NCBI GenBank assembly: GCA_963740525.1 | Contig: CAVUEG010000006.1 | Location: 620,001-684,000, forward strand | Length of the DNA: 64,000 bases | Source of the DNA: CAVUEG01 sp963740525 | Lineage (GTDB): Bacteria > Actinomycetota > Actinomycetes > Propionibacteriales > Nocardioidaceae | Direction: 5' to 3' | Shown here: positions 31,641-41,018 of the stretch, one piece after another | Layout: each line of letters opens with the position of its first letter | Numbering within the stretch: position 1 is the stretch's first letter | Translations under genes and position numbers: made by a program | Notes under the pieces: model-generated | Databases searched by the model: none | What the model was told of the DNA's origin: nothing | The model's input: the letters and a program-made list of their open reading frames with translations, nothing else

Positions 31641-32612
31641 TCAGACGGGCTCGGACAGGGACAACGCGCAGTCGCCGGCCGGGTCGGTCCACCAGTGGGT
31701 GAGCCGGAGACCGGCGGCGGCGAGCTCGTCGCGAAGCCCAGCCATCCGGAACTTCGCGGAGATCTCGGTCCGCAGCTCTTCTCCCGCAGCGAAGTCGACG
31801 CTCAGCCCCAGAGTCGTCACCCGGACGGACTGGGCGACCGAGGACCGCAGGAACATCTCCATCCACTCGCGCTCCGGGTTCCAGCGCGCCACGTGGACGA
31901 AGGTGTCGAGGTCGAAGTCCCCGCCGAGGTCGCGGTTGATCACCGCCAGCACGTTCTTGTTGAACTCAGCGGTGACTCCCTGAGCGTCGTCGTACGCCGC
32001 CACCAGCCGGTCCGGCGCCTTGACCAGGTCCACCCCGAGCAGGAACGAGTCACCAGGCTCCAGGGTGCGGCGTACGTCGAGCAGGAAGGTCCGGCGCTGG
32101 TCCGGGTCGAGGTTGCCGATCGTCGACCCGAGGAATGCCAGCAGCCGTCTCGGCCCTCCGGGCAGCTCCCCGAGGTGGAGCTCGAAGTCACCCACGACCG
32201 GGGCCACGGAGAGCCCGGGAAGCTCGGCGGCCACGGAGACGCTGGCCTCGCCCAGCACGGTGGGATCGACGTCGAACGGGACGAACCGGTCCAGGGTCCC
32301 GTTCGCACGCAGCGCCCGCAGCAGCAGCCTGGTCTTCTCCGAGGTGCCGCTCCCGATCTCGATCAGGGTCTGCGCATGGGTCAGCTCGGCGATCTCGTCG
32401 ACCCGCTCCTGGAGGATCAGCGCCTCGGTGCGCGTGGGGTAGTACTCCTCGAGCCGCGTGATCTGGTCGAACAGCTCACTGCCGCGGGCGTCGTAGAAGT
32501 ACTTCGGCGGGAGGGTCTTCGGGGTCGAGGTGAGGCCGGCCCGGATGTCCGCGGACATCTGGTCGGCCAGGCCACCCGGGTCGAGGTGCACCGAGAAGTC
32601 GGAGACGGACAT
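31641..32612 (-). CDS. egtD: L-histidine N(alpha)-methyltransferase
   Basis: EgtD makes hercynine by three S-adenosylmethionine-dependent methylations of histidine, the first committed step of ergothioneine synthesis. The 323 residues show PPKYFYDARGSELFDQIT, the SAM site LIEIGSGTSEKTRLLL and FLGSTIGNLDP, all typical of EgtD. Its ATG overlaps the last base of the egtC stop, so egtB-egtC-egtD are closely coupled. Confidence 0.96.
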   Translation of the reverse strand: MSVSDFSVHLDPGGLADQMSADIRAGLTSTPKTLPPKYFYDARGSELFDQITRLEEYYPTRTEALILQERVDEIAELTHAQTLIEIGSGTSEKTRLLLRALRANGTLDRFVPFDVDPTVLGEASVSVAAELPGLSVAPVVGDFELHLGELPGGPRRLLAFLGSTIGNLDPDQRRTFLLDVRRTLEPGDSFLLGVDLVKAPDRLVAAYDDAQGVTAEFNKNVLAVINRDLGGDFDLDTFVHVARWNPEREWMEMFLRSSVAQSVRVTTLGLSVDFAAGEELRTEISAKFRMAGLRDELAAAGLRLTHWWTDPAGDCALSLSEPV

Positions 32613-33304
32613 CAGGGCTCCAGGTCGGTCACGGTCAGCCCACCAGGGGTGACCTCCAGCAGGTGTCGGTCGGGCACGTCGACCCAGCGGGGGTCGTCGT
32701 CGAACGGCTCGCTGGCGACGACGACGCCGTCGCTCTCCACGAGGTAGCTCAGGGGGTCACCCCACGTGATCCCGAGGACCCGGGTGCCGTCTGTGAGCAG
32801 CAGGTTCAACGAGGCCTCAGGCTCCAGCGCCGACACCGAGCGCACCGTCTCTGCGACCCGTGCGGCACCTTCGGCGAAGACATGCGCGGCGAGCAGGGCC
32901 GAGTCACACATCGACTCGGCATCGTGGCGGACCGGCAGGACCGAGCGGTCGACGCGCCCGTTGTGCGAGAGCAGCCACCTCCCGTCGGTGAACGGGGCGG
33001 CGGCAGTCTCGTCGAGCGGCATCCCGACGGTCGCGGAGCGTACGGCAGCGAGCACCGCCCCGGACCGCAGGACCGCAGCCACGGAGGCGAACGAGGCATC
33101 GCCCCACAGGGGCTTCGCCGAGCGCCACCGCACCGGCTCCGAGACCCCGTCCGCGTAGAAGCCGACGCCCCAGCCGTCGGCATTGAGCAGGCCCCGCGAC
33201 TGTCGACGCGGCGCGTAGGACTGGCGGAGCAGCCCGAAGGGAGGGTCGAGCACCAGCGACGACACGGAGCGCGCGGCACCGAGCCACGCCAGGTGCCTAC
33301 ACAC
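32612..33304 (-). CDS. egtC: Gamma-glutamyl-hercynylcysteine sulfoxide hydrolase
   Basis: EgtC is an N-terminal-nucleophile amidohydrolase that removes glutamate from the hercynyl conjugate. I start it at the GTG at 33302-33304 because the next codon is the catalytic Cys-2 in VCRHLAWLGAARSV; this GTG lies inside the end of egtB (8-base overlap). NADGWGVGFYADG, plus LLSHNGRVD with the conserved Asn/Gly, support the fold. Length is 230 residues, normal for the family. Confidence 0.95.
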   Translation of the reverse strand: MCRHLAWLGAARSVSSLVLDPPFGLLRQSYAPRRQSRGLLNADGWGVGFYADGVSEPVRWRSAKPLWGDASFASVAAVLRSGAVLAAVRSATVGMPLDETAAAPFTDGRWLLSHNGRVDRSVLPVRHDAESMCDSALLAAHVFAEGAARVAETVRSVSALEPEASLNLLLTDGTRVLGITWGDPLSYLVESDGVVVASEPFDDDPRWVDVPDRHLLEVTPGGLTVTDLEP

Positions 33305-34562
33305 CGTCCCAGGCCAATCGCAGGCCGCTGAAGATCTGTCGGCGGACGGGCAGGTCCCAGTTGCGGAACGAGGGCCGGATGGAGGCGCCCCCCACGGCCC
33401 ACGAGCCTCCCCGCAGCACCCGGTGGTCACCACCGAAGAACGGGGCGCTGTAGTCGGCGTACAGCATCGGCGAGAAGCCCGGCCAGGGCTTGAAGGACGA
33501 CGTGGTCCACTCCCAGACGTCGCCGATCATCTGCTCGACGCCGTACGCCGAGGCCCCGCCCGGGTAGGCCCCGACGGGGGCAGGGCGCAGCCCCTCGCCT
33601 CCGAGGTTGGCCAGCGCCGGCGTCCACTCGGACTCGCCCCACGGCCAGCGCCTGCGGGTGCCGGCCCCTGGGTCCCAGGCGCAGGCCTTCTCCCACTCCT
33701 GCTCGGTGGGGAGCCTCGCCCCGGCCCAGGCGGCGTAGGCCTCGGCCTCGAAGAAGCAGACGTGCTGCACGGGCTCGTCGGCGGGGATGTCCTCAACGAT
33801 CCCGAACCTCGTGCGCGACCCGTCGGGCGACCAGTGGAGCGGCCGCTCGAGACCGGCGTCGAGCCGATGCGTCCACCCCTGCGCAGACCACCATCGCGCC
33901 TCGTCGTAGCCGCCGGCGTCGATGAACTGCTGCCACTCGCCGTTGCTGACGGGGACGCGGGCGATCCGGAAGGCCGGCAGGTCGACCGTGTGGGCTGGAC
34001 GCTCGTTGTCGAGCGACCAGGGCTCCTGGTCGCCGTCGACCCCGAGCGTGAAGGGACCGGCCGGGACCACGGCCGCGTCGGCCGGGACGGGTCGCCCGGG
34101 CGGCAGCTGTGCGCCGGCACCGAGAAGCGGGGCACCGGCCCGGAGCTGGTGGGTGGCGAGCATCGTCTCGACGTGCTGCTGCTCATGCTGCTCGACCATC
34201 ACGTAGGGGAACAGCCGCTCCTCGTCTGCGGTCTCGAGCAGGTCGAGGACCCGGCCTCGTACGTCGGCGATGAAGCTCCGCGCCTCGCGCGGGGTCAGCA
34301 AGGGCAGCGTCACGCGGGTGGCCCGTGGATGCTCGAACGCGTCGTACAACCGCTCGACCTGGCTCGAGAGGAGCCCCTGCTCGGCTGCGTTGCCGGCACG
34401 AAGCAGCCACAGGTCCTCCTGCTGGCCGACGTGCGCAAGGTCCCACACGAGCGGGCTCATCAGCGGGCTGTGCTGCGTGGTGAGGTCCACCTCGTCGCAG
34501 TCGGTGAGCCGCAGGGTCCGGCGGCGGGCCTCCTCGAGCCCACGGGCGGCGTTCTCACGCAC
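33297..34562 (-). CDS. egtB: Hercynine oxygenase (sulfoxide synthase)
   Basis: The 421-residue iron enzyme joins gamma-glutamylcysteine to hercynine with oxygen. The N-terminal DinB-like domain holds the iron ligands (DLAHVGQQEDLWL and EQHEQQHVETM); the C-terminal formylglycine-enzyme-like domain includes WSAQGWTHRLDAG, EWEKACAW and VLRGGSWAVGGASIRPSFRN. Gamma-glutamylcysteine is the mycobacterial-type substrate, which fits the egtA and egtC neighbours. It overlaps egtA by 8 bases and egtC by 8 bases. Confidence 0.96.
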   Translation of the reverse strand: MRENAARGLEEARRRTLRLTDCDEVDLTTQHSPLMSPLVWDLAHVGQQEDLWLLRAGNAAEQGLLSSQVERLYDAFEHPRATRVTLPLLTPREARSFIADVRGRVLDLLETADEERLFPYVMVEQHEQQHVETMLATHQLRAGAPLLGAGAQLPPGRPVPADAAVVPAGPFTLGVDGDQEPWSLDNERPAHTVDLPAFRIARVPVSNGEWQQFIDAGGYDEARWWSAQGWTHRLDAGLERPLHWSPDGSRTRFGIVEDIPADEPVQHVCFFEAEAYAAWAGARLPTEQEWEKACAWDPGAGTRRRWPWGESEWTPALANLGGEGLRPAPVGAYPGGASAYGVEQMIGDVWEWTTSSFKPWPGFSPMLYADYSAPFFGGDHRVLRGGSWAVGGASIRPSFRNWDLPVRRQIFSGLRLAWDGV

Positions 34563-35827
34563 GGGCTTCCTCCTCCAGGACGTGCAGGGGCCCGTGCCGC
34601 TCCATGCGGTCGCGCAGCTCGCCGGCCGGTGTCCTGCCGGACGCGACGAGCTCGGCGAAGGACTCGACCTCCGAGCGAAGCTCCGCGACGCAGTGGCGGG
34701 CGGCGACCTCGGCGCAGCCCACCAGGGCCTTCCTCAGCCCCGGTGCCTCCGGACCGAGCCGGGCGGCGTCCTCCCACTGCCCGGTGATCGACTCGCACAG
34801 CTCCGCCGCGGCGTCCGCGGCGTCCGGGTCGTCGACGAGCGTGACGGTCAGCGCCGCCAGCGCGGGCCACCAGCGGTCCGGCAACGAGTCGAGACACCGG
34901 ATCTCGAGGTAGCCACGCGGCCGAACGGGAGGGAAGAGTGTCGTCAGGTGGTAGTCCAGGTCTTCCTGCGTCGCCTGCCGGCCCAGCTGGGAGGGGTCGG
35001 CCAGCCACTCCTGGAACGACACCTGCTTGGTGACCGCCCGAAGCCGGTCGGCCTCACTCATCAGCATCACGGGGGCGGCCAGGGCGTAGGCGGCCCAGGC
35101 CTCGGTCGGTTCCCCGGTCCGGAACGGGACCACGCCGCACCGTGCCTGGTCCAAGCCGTGCCAGGCCTGCTGCCGCATCGAGTGCCACCCGGGAGCTCCG
35201 CCCGCCGAGGTACGGCGACGTCGACGAGGCGACCACCAGGACCGGGAGCAGGCTCGCGATGTGCGCCATCCGCGACGACCAGCCCGCCGTCGGCCCCGCC
35301 TCGAGGTTGACCTGCAGGGCAGCGGTGGACGACATCATCGCCCGGCCGGGCACGCCGAAGCCCTGAGACTCGAAGTGCTGCTCCATCCCCGAGTAGCGCG
35401 CCTTGGGGTTGATCCGGCGAGGTGGACGGGCCGGGTCGGAGCCAAGCGGAGCCGCGGCGAACCCGTGCCCGGCCAACGCCTGACGCAGCGCCTCGCGATC
35501 GGTGCGCAGCGCCGCGACCGCTGATCCGACGCCGTCCGCAGGCGGCGTCGAGAGCTCGATCTGCCCGCCGGGCTCGAGCGTGATCGAGCTTCCCGCGGGC
35601 ATCAACGGCAGTGAGGCGAGCAGGGCGACCACGGCTTCCCAGCCGGGTCGGACCTCTGGCCGCGAAAGCTCCACCAGATGGAACTCCAGCTCCAAGCCGA
35701 CCGACCCGGCGTCTCCATCGCGCAGGGCGCGCGCGGCGACGTACTCGTGGGCGCCGTCGGGGAGGTCGCCGGGTGCCATCTCGGGAAAGGACGCCGCCGG
35801 TGGCGGCGATCCTGTTCGGCTGGTCAT
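34555..35827 (-). pseudogene. egtA: Glutamate-cysteine ligase EgtA, one-base frameshift
   Basis: The N-terminal frame has VGLELEFHLV (glutamate/ATP site), ITLEPGGQIELSTPPA and SSTSPYLGGRSS; it then shifts, and the second frame resumes at once with MRQQAWHGLDQARCG and continues to the normal end. Removing one G of GGG at 35191-35193 restores SSGWHSMRQQAW and a 423-residue ligase, the expected length. EgtA makes gamma-glutamylcysteine for EgtB. Both halves are well conserved, so the break is probably an error or recent. The ATG at 35827 follows GGAGGGGCGA. The rest of the cluster is intact. Confidence 0.87.
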
Positions 35828-36020
35828 TCGCCCCTCCAGGTCCGGACCGGCTGTCTGCGACAACCGCGGGTCGGTGCGGGGCGACCACGAGTGATCGTCC
35901 TCGGTGGAACCGTGTTCGCTCCATGACTACCCGACGAGCCGGGACCACGCAAGGCCCGGCACTCGCTCCGGCCGGTGTTCGCCGCCCCCCTCCGGCGGAC
36001 TGGTCGGCTCGCCGGGCTGG

Positions 36021-37136
36021 TCAGCTCGCCTGTAGGGCTCGGGCCAGACGGACCAGGTCCTCTCGGCTCGAGTCGACGTGGGGGCTCACCCTCAGCACCG
36101 GACCGGCGAGCTCACCCGGCACCCGCCACGGCGGGGTCACGGTTGTGAGGATCCCGTCGTGGGCGTACAGGTTCGACCGGGTGGCCACGGGGTCCTGGCC
36201 AGCGGTCGGGGCCAATGAGGTGATCGCACCTTGTCCAGTGCCGTCGACGACCTCCCAGCCGTCCAGCTCACCGAGGACCTCACGTGAGAGCAGACCGATC
36301 TCAGCGAGGCGCGAGGCCACCCGCTCCGGACCCGCCTGGACCAGCTCCCGGACAGCGACGGCCAATCCGACCCGTCCCGCGACGTGTGCCTCCGACGACT
36401 CCAGATGACGCACCCTTGACCCGGAGTCGCCGCGAGACGGGTCCTCCTCGATCCTCAGGCCGGCCCAGTGACGCTCTCCGATGCCGAGGAACCCGACCCC
36501 TCGGGGGCCACACACCCATTTGCGGCTGGTGCCGTAGACGGCGTCGGCGGCTGAGGCGGTCTCGACGTGGCCCACGGCCTGGGCCGAGTCGACCCACAGC
36601 GGTACGCCGAACCGGCGACACAGCCGCGCCGCCTCCACGACGGGCTGCACCAGCGGCCGGTGCGGCGCCACGTGCACGAGGTGCACCAGCGCAGGCGGAC
36701 CGGACTCGAGGCGCCGCGCGAGCGAGTCCAGGTCGAGGCGTCCGTGGGAGTCCACCCGCAGGGCCTCGGGGACCAGACCGAACGCCCGAAACGACGCAAG
36801 GTTGGGCCCCCACTCGCTGGGGGTCACGCCCACGATGCTGCCGGCCGGCAGGGGCCAGGCGCGAAGCAGCGAGGTCAGTGCGGCCGACGCACTCTCCACG
36901 AAGGCGATCCCGTCGGCCGGGAGGCCGAGCAGCCCGCCGAGGTCGTCGCGCAGGCCGGCGACCGCCTCTGCGGCTCGCTGCTCGGCGATGTACCCGCCGA
37001 CCTCCGCCTCGAGCCGGGCATGCCCGGCCACAGCGGCCAACGTGGCCGGGGACGGTCGACCGACCGCGGCCGAGTCGAGGTGAAGGATCGACGAGTCGAG
37101 CCTCGCCGGCCAGCCCGGCCAAGGGTGCGTCGTCAC
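36021..37136 (-). CDS. egtE: Ergothioneine PLP-dependent C-S lyase EgtE
   Basis: A 371-residue class V aminotransferase-fold protein that cleaves hercynylcysteine sulfoxide to ergothioneine. The start resembles mycobacterial EgtE (ILHLDSAAVGRPSPATL, HARLEAEVGGYIAEQ), and the PLP-lysine region is VYGTSRKWVCGPRGVGFL with VDSAQAVGH before it. I use the GTG at 37134-37136; the open frame upstream overlaps the divergent gene. It lies about 190 bases upstream of egtA on the same strand, completing an egtABCDE set. Confidence 0.9.
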   Translation of the reverse strand: MTTHPWPGWPARLDSSILHLDSAAVGRPSPATLAAVAGHARLEAEVGGYIAEQRAAEAVAGLRDDLGGLLGLPADGIAFVESASAALTSLLRAWPLPAGSIVGVTPSEWGPNLASFRAFGLVPEALRVDSHGRLDLDSLARRLESGPPALVHLVHVAPHRPLVQPVVEAARLCRRFGVPLWVDSAQAVGHVETASAADAVYGTSRKWVCGPRGVGFLGIGERHWAGLRIEEDPSRGDSGSRVRHLESSEAHVAGRVGLAVAVRELVQAGPERVASRLAEIGLLSREVLGELDGWEVVDGTGQGAITSLAPTAGQDPVATRSNLYAHDGILTTVTPPWRVPGELAGPVLRVSPHVDSSREDLVRLARALQAS

Positions 37137-37218
37137 CGCCGAACGGTACCGCCGCTGCGATCTCCAGGTCAGTGGACCTGGTCGTCGCGCCTCGGCCCGT
37201 GGGCAGCATGCTGGTGGC

Positions 37219-38184
37219 ATGTCCGACGACTCCCCGGTGCCCACGACGCTGACCTACCTCGACCGCTCTGCGGTCCGGACGCTGATCCCCGGCGTGGAGG
37301 AGCGGCTCGACCTCCTGGCGAGGACGTACGTCGCGATGTCCCACGGGAGGGTCGAGAACCCGGCCAAGATCGGCGTCCACGCCCGACCGGAGACGTTCAT
37401 CCATGCGATGCCCGCCCACCTCCGCGACCAGGACGTGACCGCCCTGAAGTGGGTCGGCGCCTACCCTGCCAACCCCGCCCGAGGGCTTCCCTACATCTCC
37501 GGCCTGATCGTGCTCAACGACTCCGAGACCGGGCTGCCGCTGGCGGTGATGGACGCCGCCGAGATCACCGCCGTCCGCACGGCCGCGGCGAGCGGAGTCA
37601 GCATCCGGCACCTCGCGCACGACGGCTGGCAGCGGGTCGCCATCCTCGGGTACGGCGAGCAGGGTCGCCACCACGCCGAGGTCGTCCGGGCGCTCAACCC
37701 GGACGCGGAGGTCAGGGTCTTCGGTGGGCCGAGGTTCCGGGGACCCGACGGACCCGACGTACCCGACGGGCCCGACGTCGAGATCCTCCCGGACGCGCGC
37801 TCGGCCGTCGACGGCGCGGACGTGGTGATCACCGCAGGCCCGATGTCGCGAGATCCGCAGCGACGGCTCGATCCCGCCTGGCTGCCCGCTCGCTGCCTCG
37901 TGGTTCCGGTCGACTTCGACGCCTACGTGGGCGCCGACCTGGTCGGAGCGGCGGAGTGCCTCGTCGTCGACGACATCGACCAGTTCGAGCACTACCGCTC
38001 GCTGGGCCACTTCCGGGGGTGGCCGCAACCCCACCGGTCCCTCGGGGCTGCGCTCGAAGTGGAGGCCGAGGGCGACCTCCGGGTCTCCTGCAGCCTCGGC
38101 GTCGGCGCCGTCGACGCCGCGATGGCAGGCATCGTCTGGGATCGGGCACTCCGTGAGGGCCTCGGGGTCCATCTCGCCCGCTGA
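37219..38184 (+). CDS. Ornithine cyclodeaminase/mu-crystallin family protein
   Basis: A 321-residue NAD(P)-dependent protein: substrate-domain signature ALKWVGAYPANPARGLPYIS, then EITAVRTAAASGVSIRHLA and the Rossmann segment VAILGYGEQGRHHAEVV. The family includes ornithine cyclodeaminase, alanine dehydrogenase and ketimine reductases; the substrate here is not deducible. A short Gly-Pro-Asp repeat (GPDGPDVPDGPDV, about residues 175-187) is an unusual insertion. It is divergent from egtE and precedes an SDR gene. Confidence 0.85.
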   Translation: MSDDSPVPTTLTYLDRSAVRTLIPGVEERLDLLARTYVAMSHGRVENPAKIGVHARPETFIHAMPAHLRDQDVTALKWVGAYPANPARGLPYISGLIVLNDSETGLPLAVMDAAEITAVRTAAASGVSIRHLAHDGWQRVAILGYGEQGRHHAEVVRALNPDAEVRVFGGPRFRGPDGPDVPDGPDVEILPDARSAVDGADVVITAGPMSRDPQRRLDPAWLPARCLVVPVDFDAYVGADLVGAAECLVVDDIDQFEHYRSLGHFRGWPQPHRSLGAALEVEAEGDLRVSCSLGVGAVDAAMAGIVWDRALREGLGVHLAR

Positions 38185-38271
38185 TACGGCCCCGGCTCAC
38201 ACTGGGAGGTGGGAAAGTATGTGCGGCGGTCCCATGGAGGGGCCCCCGAACTGTCCGTAGGTTCTCTGGGC

Positions 38272-39037
38272 ATGCAGCCCCGCGCAACGTCCTCGGACCT
38301 CACCGGAAAACGGGCTGTCGTCACCGGCGGCGCGAGCGGTATCGGCGCCGCGATCGCCCGCCGTCTCGCGGAGGAGGGCGCGCACGTCGTGGTCTGTGAC
38401 CGCGACGGAGAGGGTGCCGAGTCAGTCGCCCGGGAGATCTCGGGAGAGGCGTGGGTCGTCGACCTCGGGGACACCGCCGCCCTGGGCGAGCTGAGCCTCG
38501 AGGCGGACATCCTCGTCAACAACGCCGGCATCCAGCACGTTGCGCCGCTCGAGGAGTTCCCGCCGGACCGCTTCGCGCTGATCCTCCGTCTGATGCTGGA
38601 GGCGCCCTTCCTGCTCTCACGGGCGTGCGTTCCGCACATGTACGAGCGCGGTTGGGGACGGATCGTCCACGTCTCCAGCGCCCACGGGCTGCGCGCCAGC
38701 GCCTTCAAGTCGGCGTACGTCTCGGCGAAGCACGGCCTCGAGGGTCTCTCGAAGGTGATCGCACTCGAAGGTGCCCCGCACGGGGTGACCAGCAACTGCG
38801 TCAACCCCGGCTACGTGCGTACGCCGCTCGTCGAGAAGCAGATCAGCGACCAGGCCCGGGTTCACTCCCTGTCAGAGGACGAGGTGGTGACGCAGGTGAT
38901 GCTGACCCAGTCCGCGATCAAGCGGCTGATCGAGCCGACCGAGGTGGCCGGTGCGGTCGGCCTACCTCTGCTCGGCGGAAGCCGCGTTCATGACGGGCAG
39001 CAACATCGTGATCGACGGCGGCTGGTCGGCGCATTGA
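38272..39037 (+). pseudogene. Short-chain dehydrogenase (3-hydroxybutyrate dehydrogenase-like), frameshifted
   Basis: The protein has the NAD site TGGASGIGAAIARRL, NNAG, catalytic Ser/Tyr/Lys in SAYVSAKHGLEG, and NCVNPGYVRTPLVEKQI, close to D-3-hydroxybutyrate dehydrogenase. After EPTEVAGAV the frame shifts: GTCGGCC should read GTCGCC. With one G removed at 38959/38960 it continues AYLCSAEAAFMTGSNIVIDG and ends at 39037 as a standard 254-residue SDR. As printed, the C-terminus would be scrambled. Probably a sequence error. Confidence 0.82.
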
Positions 39038-39119
39038 GAGTCCACGGGTGACCGAGTCCCCGCCGCTTCCGGGTGCCGGAGGTCGGGGTTCGACCCCGCG
39101 CCGGCCGCGATCCCGCAGA

Positions 39120-40991
39120 ATGGGCCGGGTGTCCGACAACGAGTTCCTCGAGCTGCTCGCTCGCGAGGCCGCCCCCGTCGAGTTCGAGGGGCCGCTACTC
39201 GCTGCGCGCGCGGAGGGCGCCGACGCCGAGCGGATCCAGGAGCTCGAGCGAGCCAAGATGCTCGCCCTGCAGGTGCGCACCGTGCTCGAGGCCAGTCGAC
39301 GCCGCGGCACCGAGCTGTCCGCGCTCTATGAGACCGCCAGCGACCTGGCGGCGCTGACCGACGTCGACGCGGTCCTCGAAGCCATCGTGCACCGGGCCAA
39401 ACAGCTGCTCCAGAGCGACGTCGCCTACCTGTCCCTCAACGACGACGAGCGTGGCGACACCTATATGCGCGTCACCGAGGGTGTCCTCTCCGCCTCCTTC
39501 CGTGCGGTTCGCCTGCCGATGGGTGCTGGCCTCGGCGGACTCGTCGCCCAGAGCGCGACGCCGTACTCCACCGCCGACTACTTCGACGACGAGCGGTTCC
39601 GCCACACCAGCCCGATCGACAGCGCAGTCGCCGACGAGGGACTGACGTCGATCCTCGGAGTGCCGCTGCTCCTGGGCAAGCAGGTGATCGGCGTCCTGTA
39701 CGCCGCCAATCGTCACGTGCGTCCCTTCGGGCGCGAGGACGTCGCCCTGCTCGTCTCCCTCGCGGCGCACGCGGCGATCGCGATCGACAACGCGCGGCTC
39801 CTCGCCGAGACCCAGCTCGCCCTGTCCGAGCTCGAGAGTGCGAGCGAGCTGCTGAAGTCGCACACCCTCAGCGTCGAGCGAGCCGCCGATGCGCACGACC
39901 GGCTCACGCGTGTTGTGCTCCAAGGTGGCGGCGTCCACGACGTCGCTCGAGAGGTCCGCGAGGTACTCGGGGGTGAGGTGGTCGTCGTCGACACCGCTGG
40001 CTCGGTGATGGTCGCGACCGACCCCGCGGCCCCGCCGACAGTGCAGGAGCTGGAGACGGCGGGGAGGTCTCGCGAGACCAGCCGCACCGTCGAGGGGAAC
40101 GGCGTCTTCGCCACCCCTGTCACGGCAGGCGCCGACCACCTCGCGACGTTGATGCTGCGCCGGGAGGGCACCCTCGAGCAGGGTGACCAGCGGATCCTGG
40201 AGCGCGCAGCCCTGGTGACGGCGTTGCTGCTGCTCTTCCGGCGCACCGTCGCCGAGACCGAGGGCCGGGTCCGTGGGGAGCTCCTCGAGGACCTGCTCGC
40301 AGGAGCGGAGCGCGATCCCGACGGGCTGCGGGAGCGCGCGCGGCTCCTCGGAGCAGACCTCGACCAGCCGCAGGCGGTGGTGGTCGCCAAGCTCGTCGGC
40401 GACCGGGACCGCGTCGGCCAGGCCGCGGCCCACACCGCCCGGCTCAACGACGGGTTCTCCGCAGTCCGCCAGGGCCACCTGGTGGTCCTGCTGCCCGGTC
40501 TGGCGCCCCGAGCGGCCGCTGCCGTGGTCGACGAGGGCCTGCGTCAGGTGATCGGCGGACCGATCACCGCGGGCTCCGCCGGCCCGACCACGGGACCGGC
40601 CACCATCGTGACGGCCTACGAGGAGGCGCGTCGGTGCCTCGATGCCCTCATCGCCCTCGGCCGCGAGGGCGAGTGCGCGACGGCCGAGGACCTCGGGTTC
40701 GTCGGGCTGCTGATGTCGCCAGGGGCCGACGCGGACGCGTTCGTGCGATCGGTCCTCGGTCCGGTGCTGGCGTACGACGAGAGGCGGAACACCCAGCTGA
40801 TCGGCACGCTGGAGGCGTACTTCCGAGTCGGCGGGAACCTCACCCGCACCGCAGCGGAGCTGCCCGTGCACGTGAACACCGTGACCCAGCGCCTCGACCG
40901 GATCACCCAGCTGCTCGGCGAGGCCTGGCAGCAGCCGGAGGGGCAGCTCGAGGTGCAGCTGGCGCTGCGGCTCAACCGGCTCCGGGGCTGA
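39120..40991 (+). CDS. GAF-domain PucR-type transcriptional regulator
   Basis: The 623-residue protein has a coiled region (60-100), a GAF domain (about 110-250), a central region with a degenerate GGDEF-like/CdaR fold, and a C-terminal PucR helix-turn-helix (YFRVGGNLTRTAAELPVHVN, then VTQRLDRITQLLG). Such regulators control catabolic or amino-acid genes. The start is uncertain: ATG at 39120 or GTG at 39129 (VSDNEFLELLA). It is convergent with livM and may sense a ligand linked to the SDR/transport neighbourhood; that is only positional. Confidence 0.85.
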   Translation: MGRVSDNEFLELLAREAAPVEFEGPLLAARAEGADAERIQELERAKMLALQVRTVLEASRRRGTELSALYETASDLAALTDVDAVLEAIVHRAKQLLQSDVAYLSLNDDERGDTYMRVTEGVLSASFRAVRLPMGAGLGGLVAQSATPYSTADYFDDERFRHTSPIDSAVADEGLTSILGVPLLLGKQVIGVLYAANRHVRPFGREDVALLVSLAAHAAIAIDNARLLAETQLALSELESASELLKSHTLSVERAADAHDRLTRVVLQGGGVHDVAREVREVLGGEVVVVDTAGSVMVATDPAAPPTVQELETAGRSRETSRTVEGNGVFATPVTAGADHLATLMLRREGTLEQGDQRILERAALVTALLLLFRRTVAETEGRVRGELLEDLLAGAERDPDGLRERARLLGADLDQPQAVVVAKLVGDRDRVGQAAAHTARLNDGFSAVRQGHLVVLLPGLAPRAAAAVVDEGLRQVIGGPITAGSAGPTTGPATIVTAYEEARRCLDALIALGREGECATAEDLGFVGLLMSPGADADAFVRSVLGPVLAYDERRNTQLIGTLEAYFRVGGNLTRTAAELPVHVNTVTQRLDRITQLLGEAWQQPEGQLEVQLALRLNRLRG

Positions 40992-41018
40992 CCCGGGCCA
41001 GGTGGGGTGTGGGCCGCG

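Noticed and set aside
36301..38172. A 623-codon minus-strand and a 529-codon plus-strand open frame over egtE and the cyclodeaminase gene
   Set aside because: Both are shadows of the two recognised enzymes, with Arg/Pro/Gly-rich sequence and no motifs.
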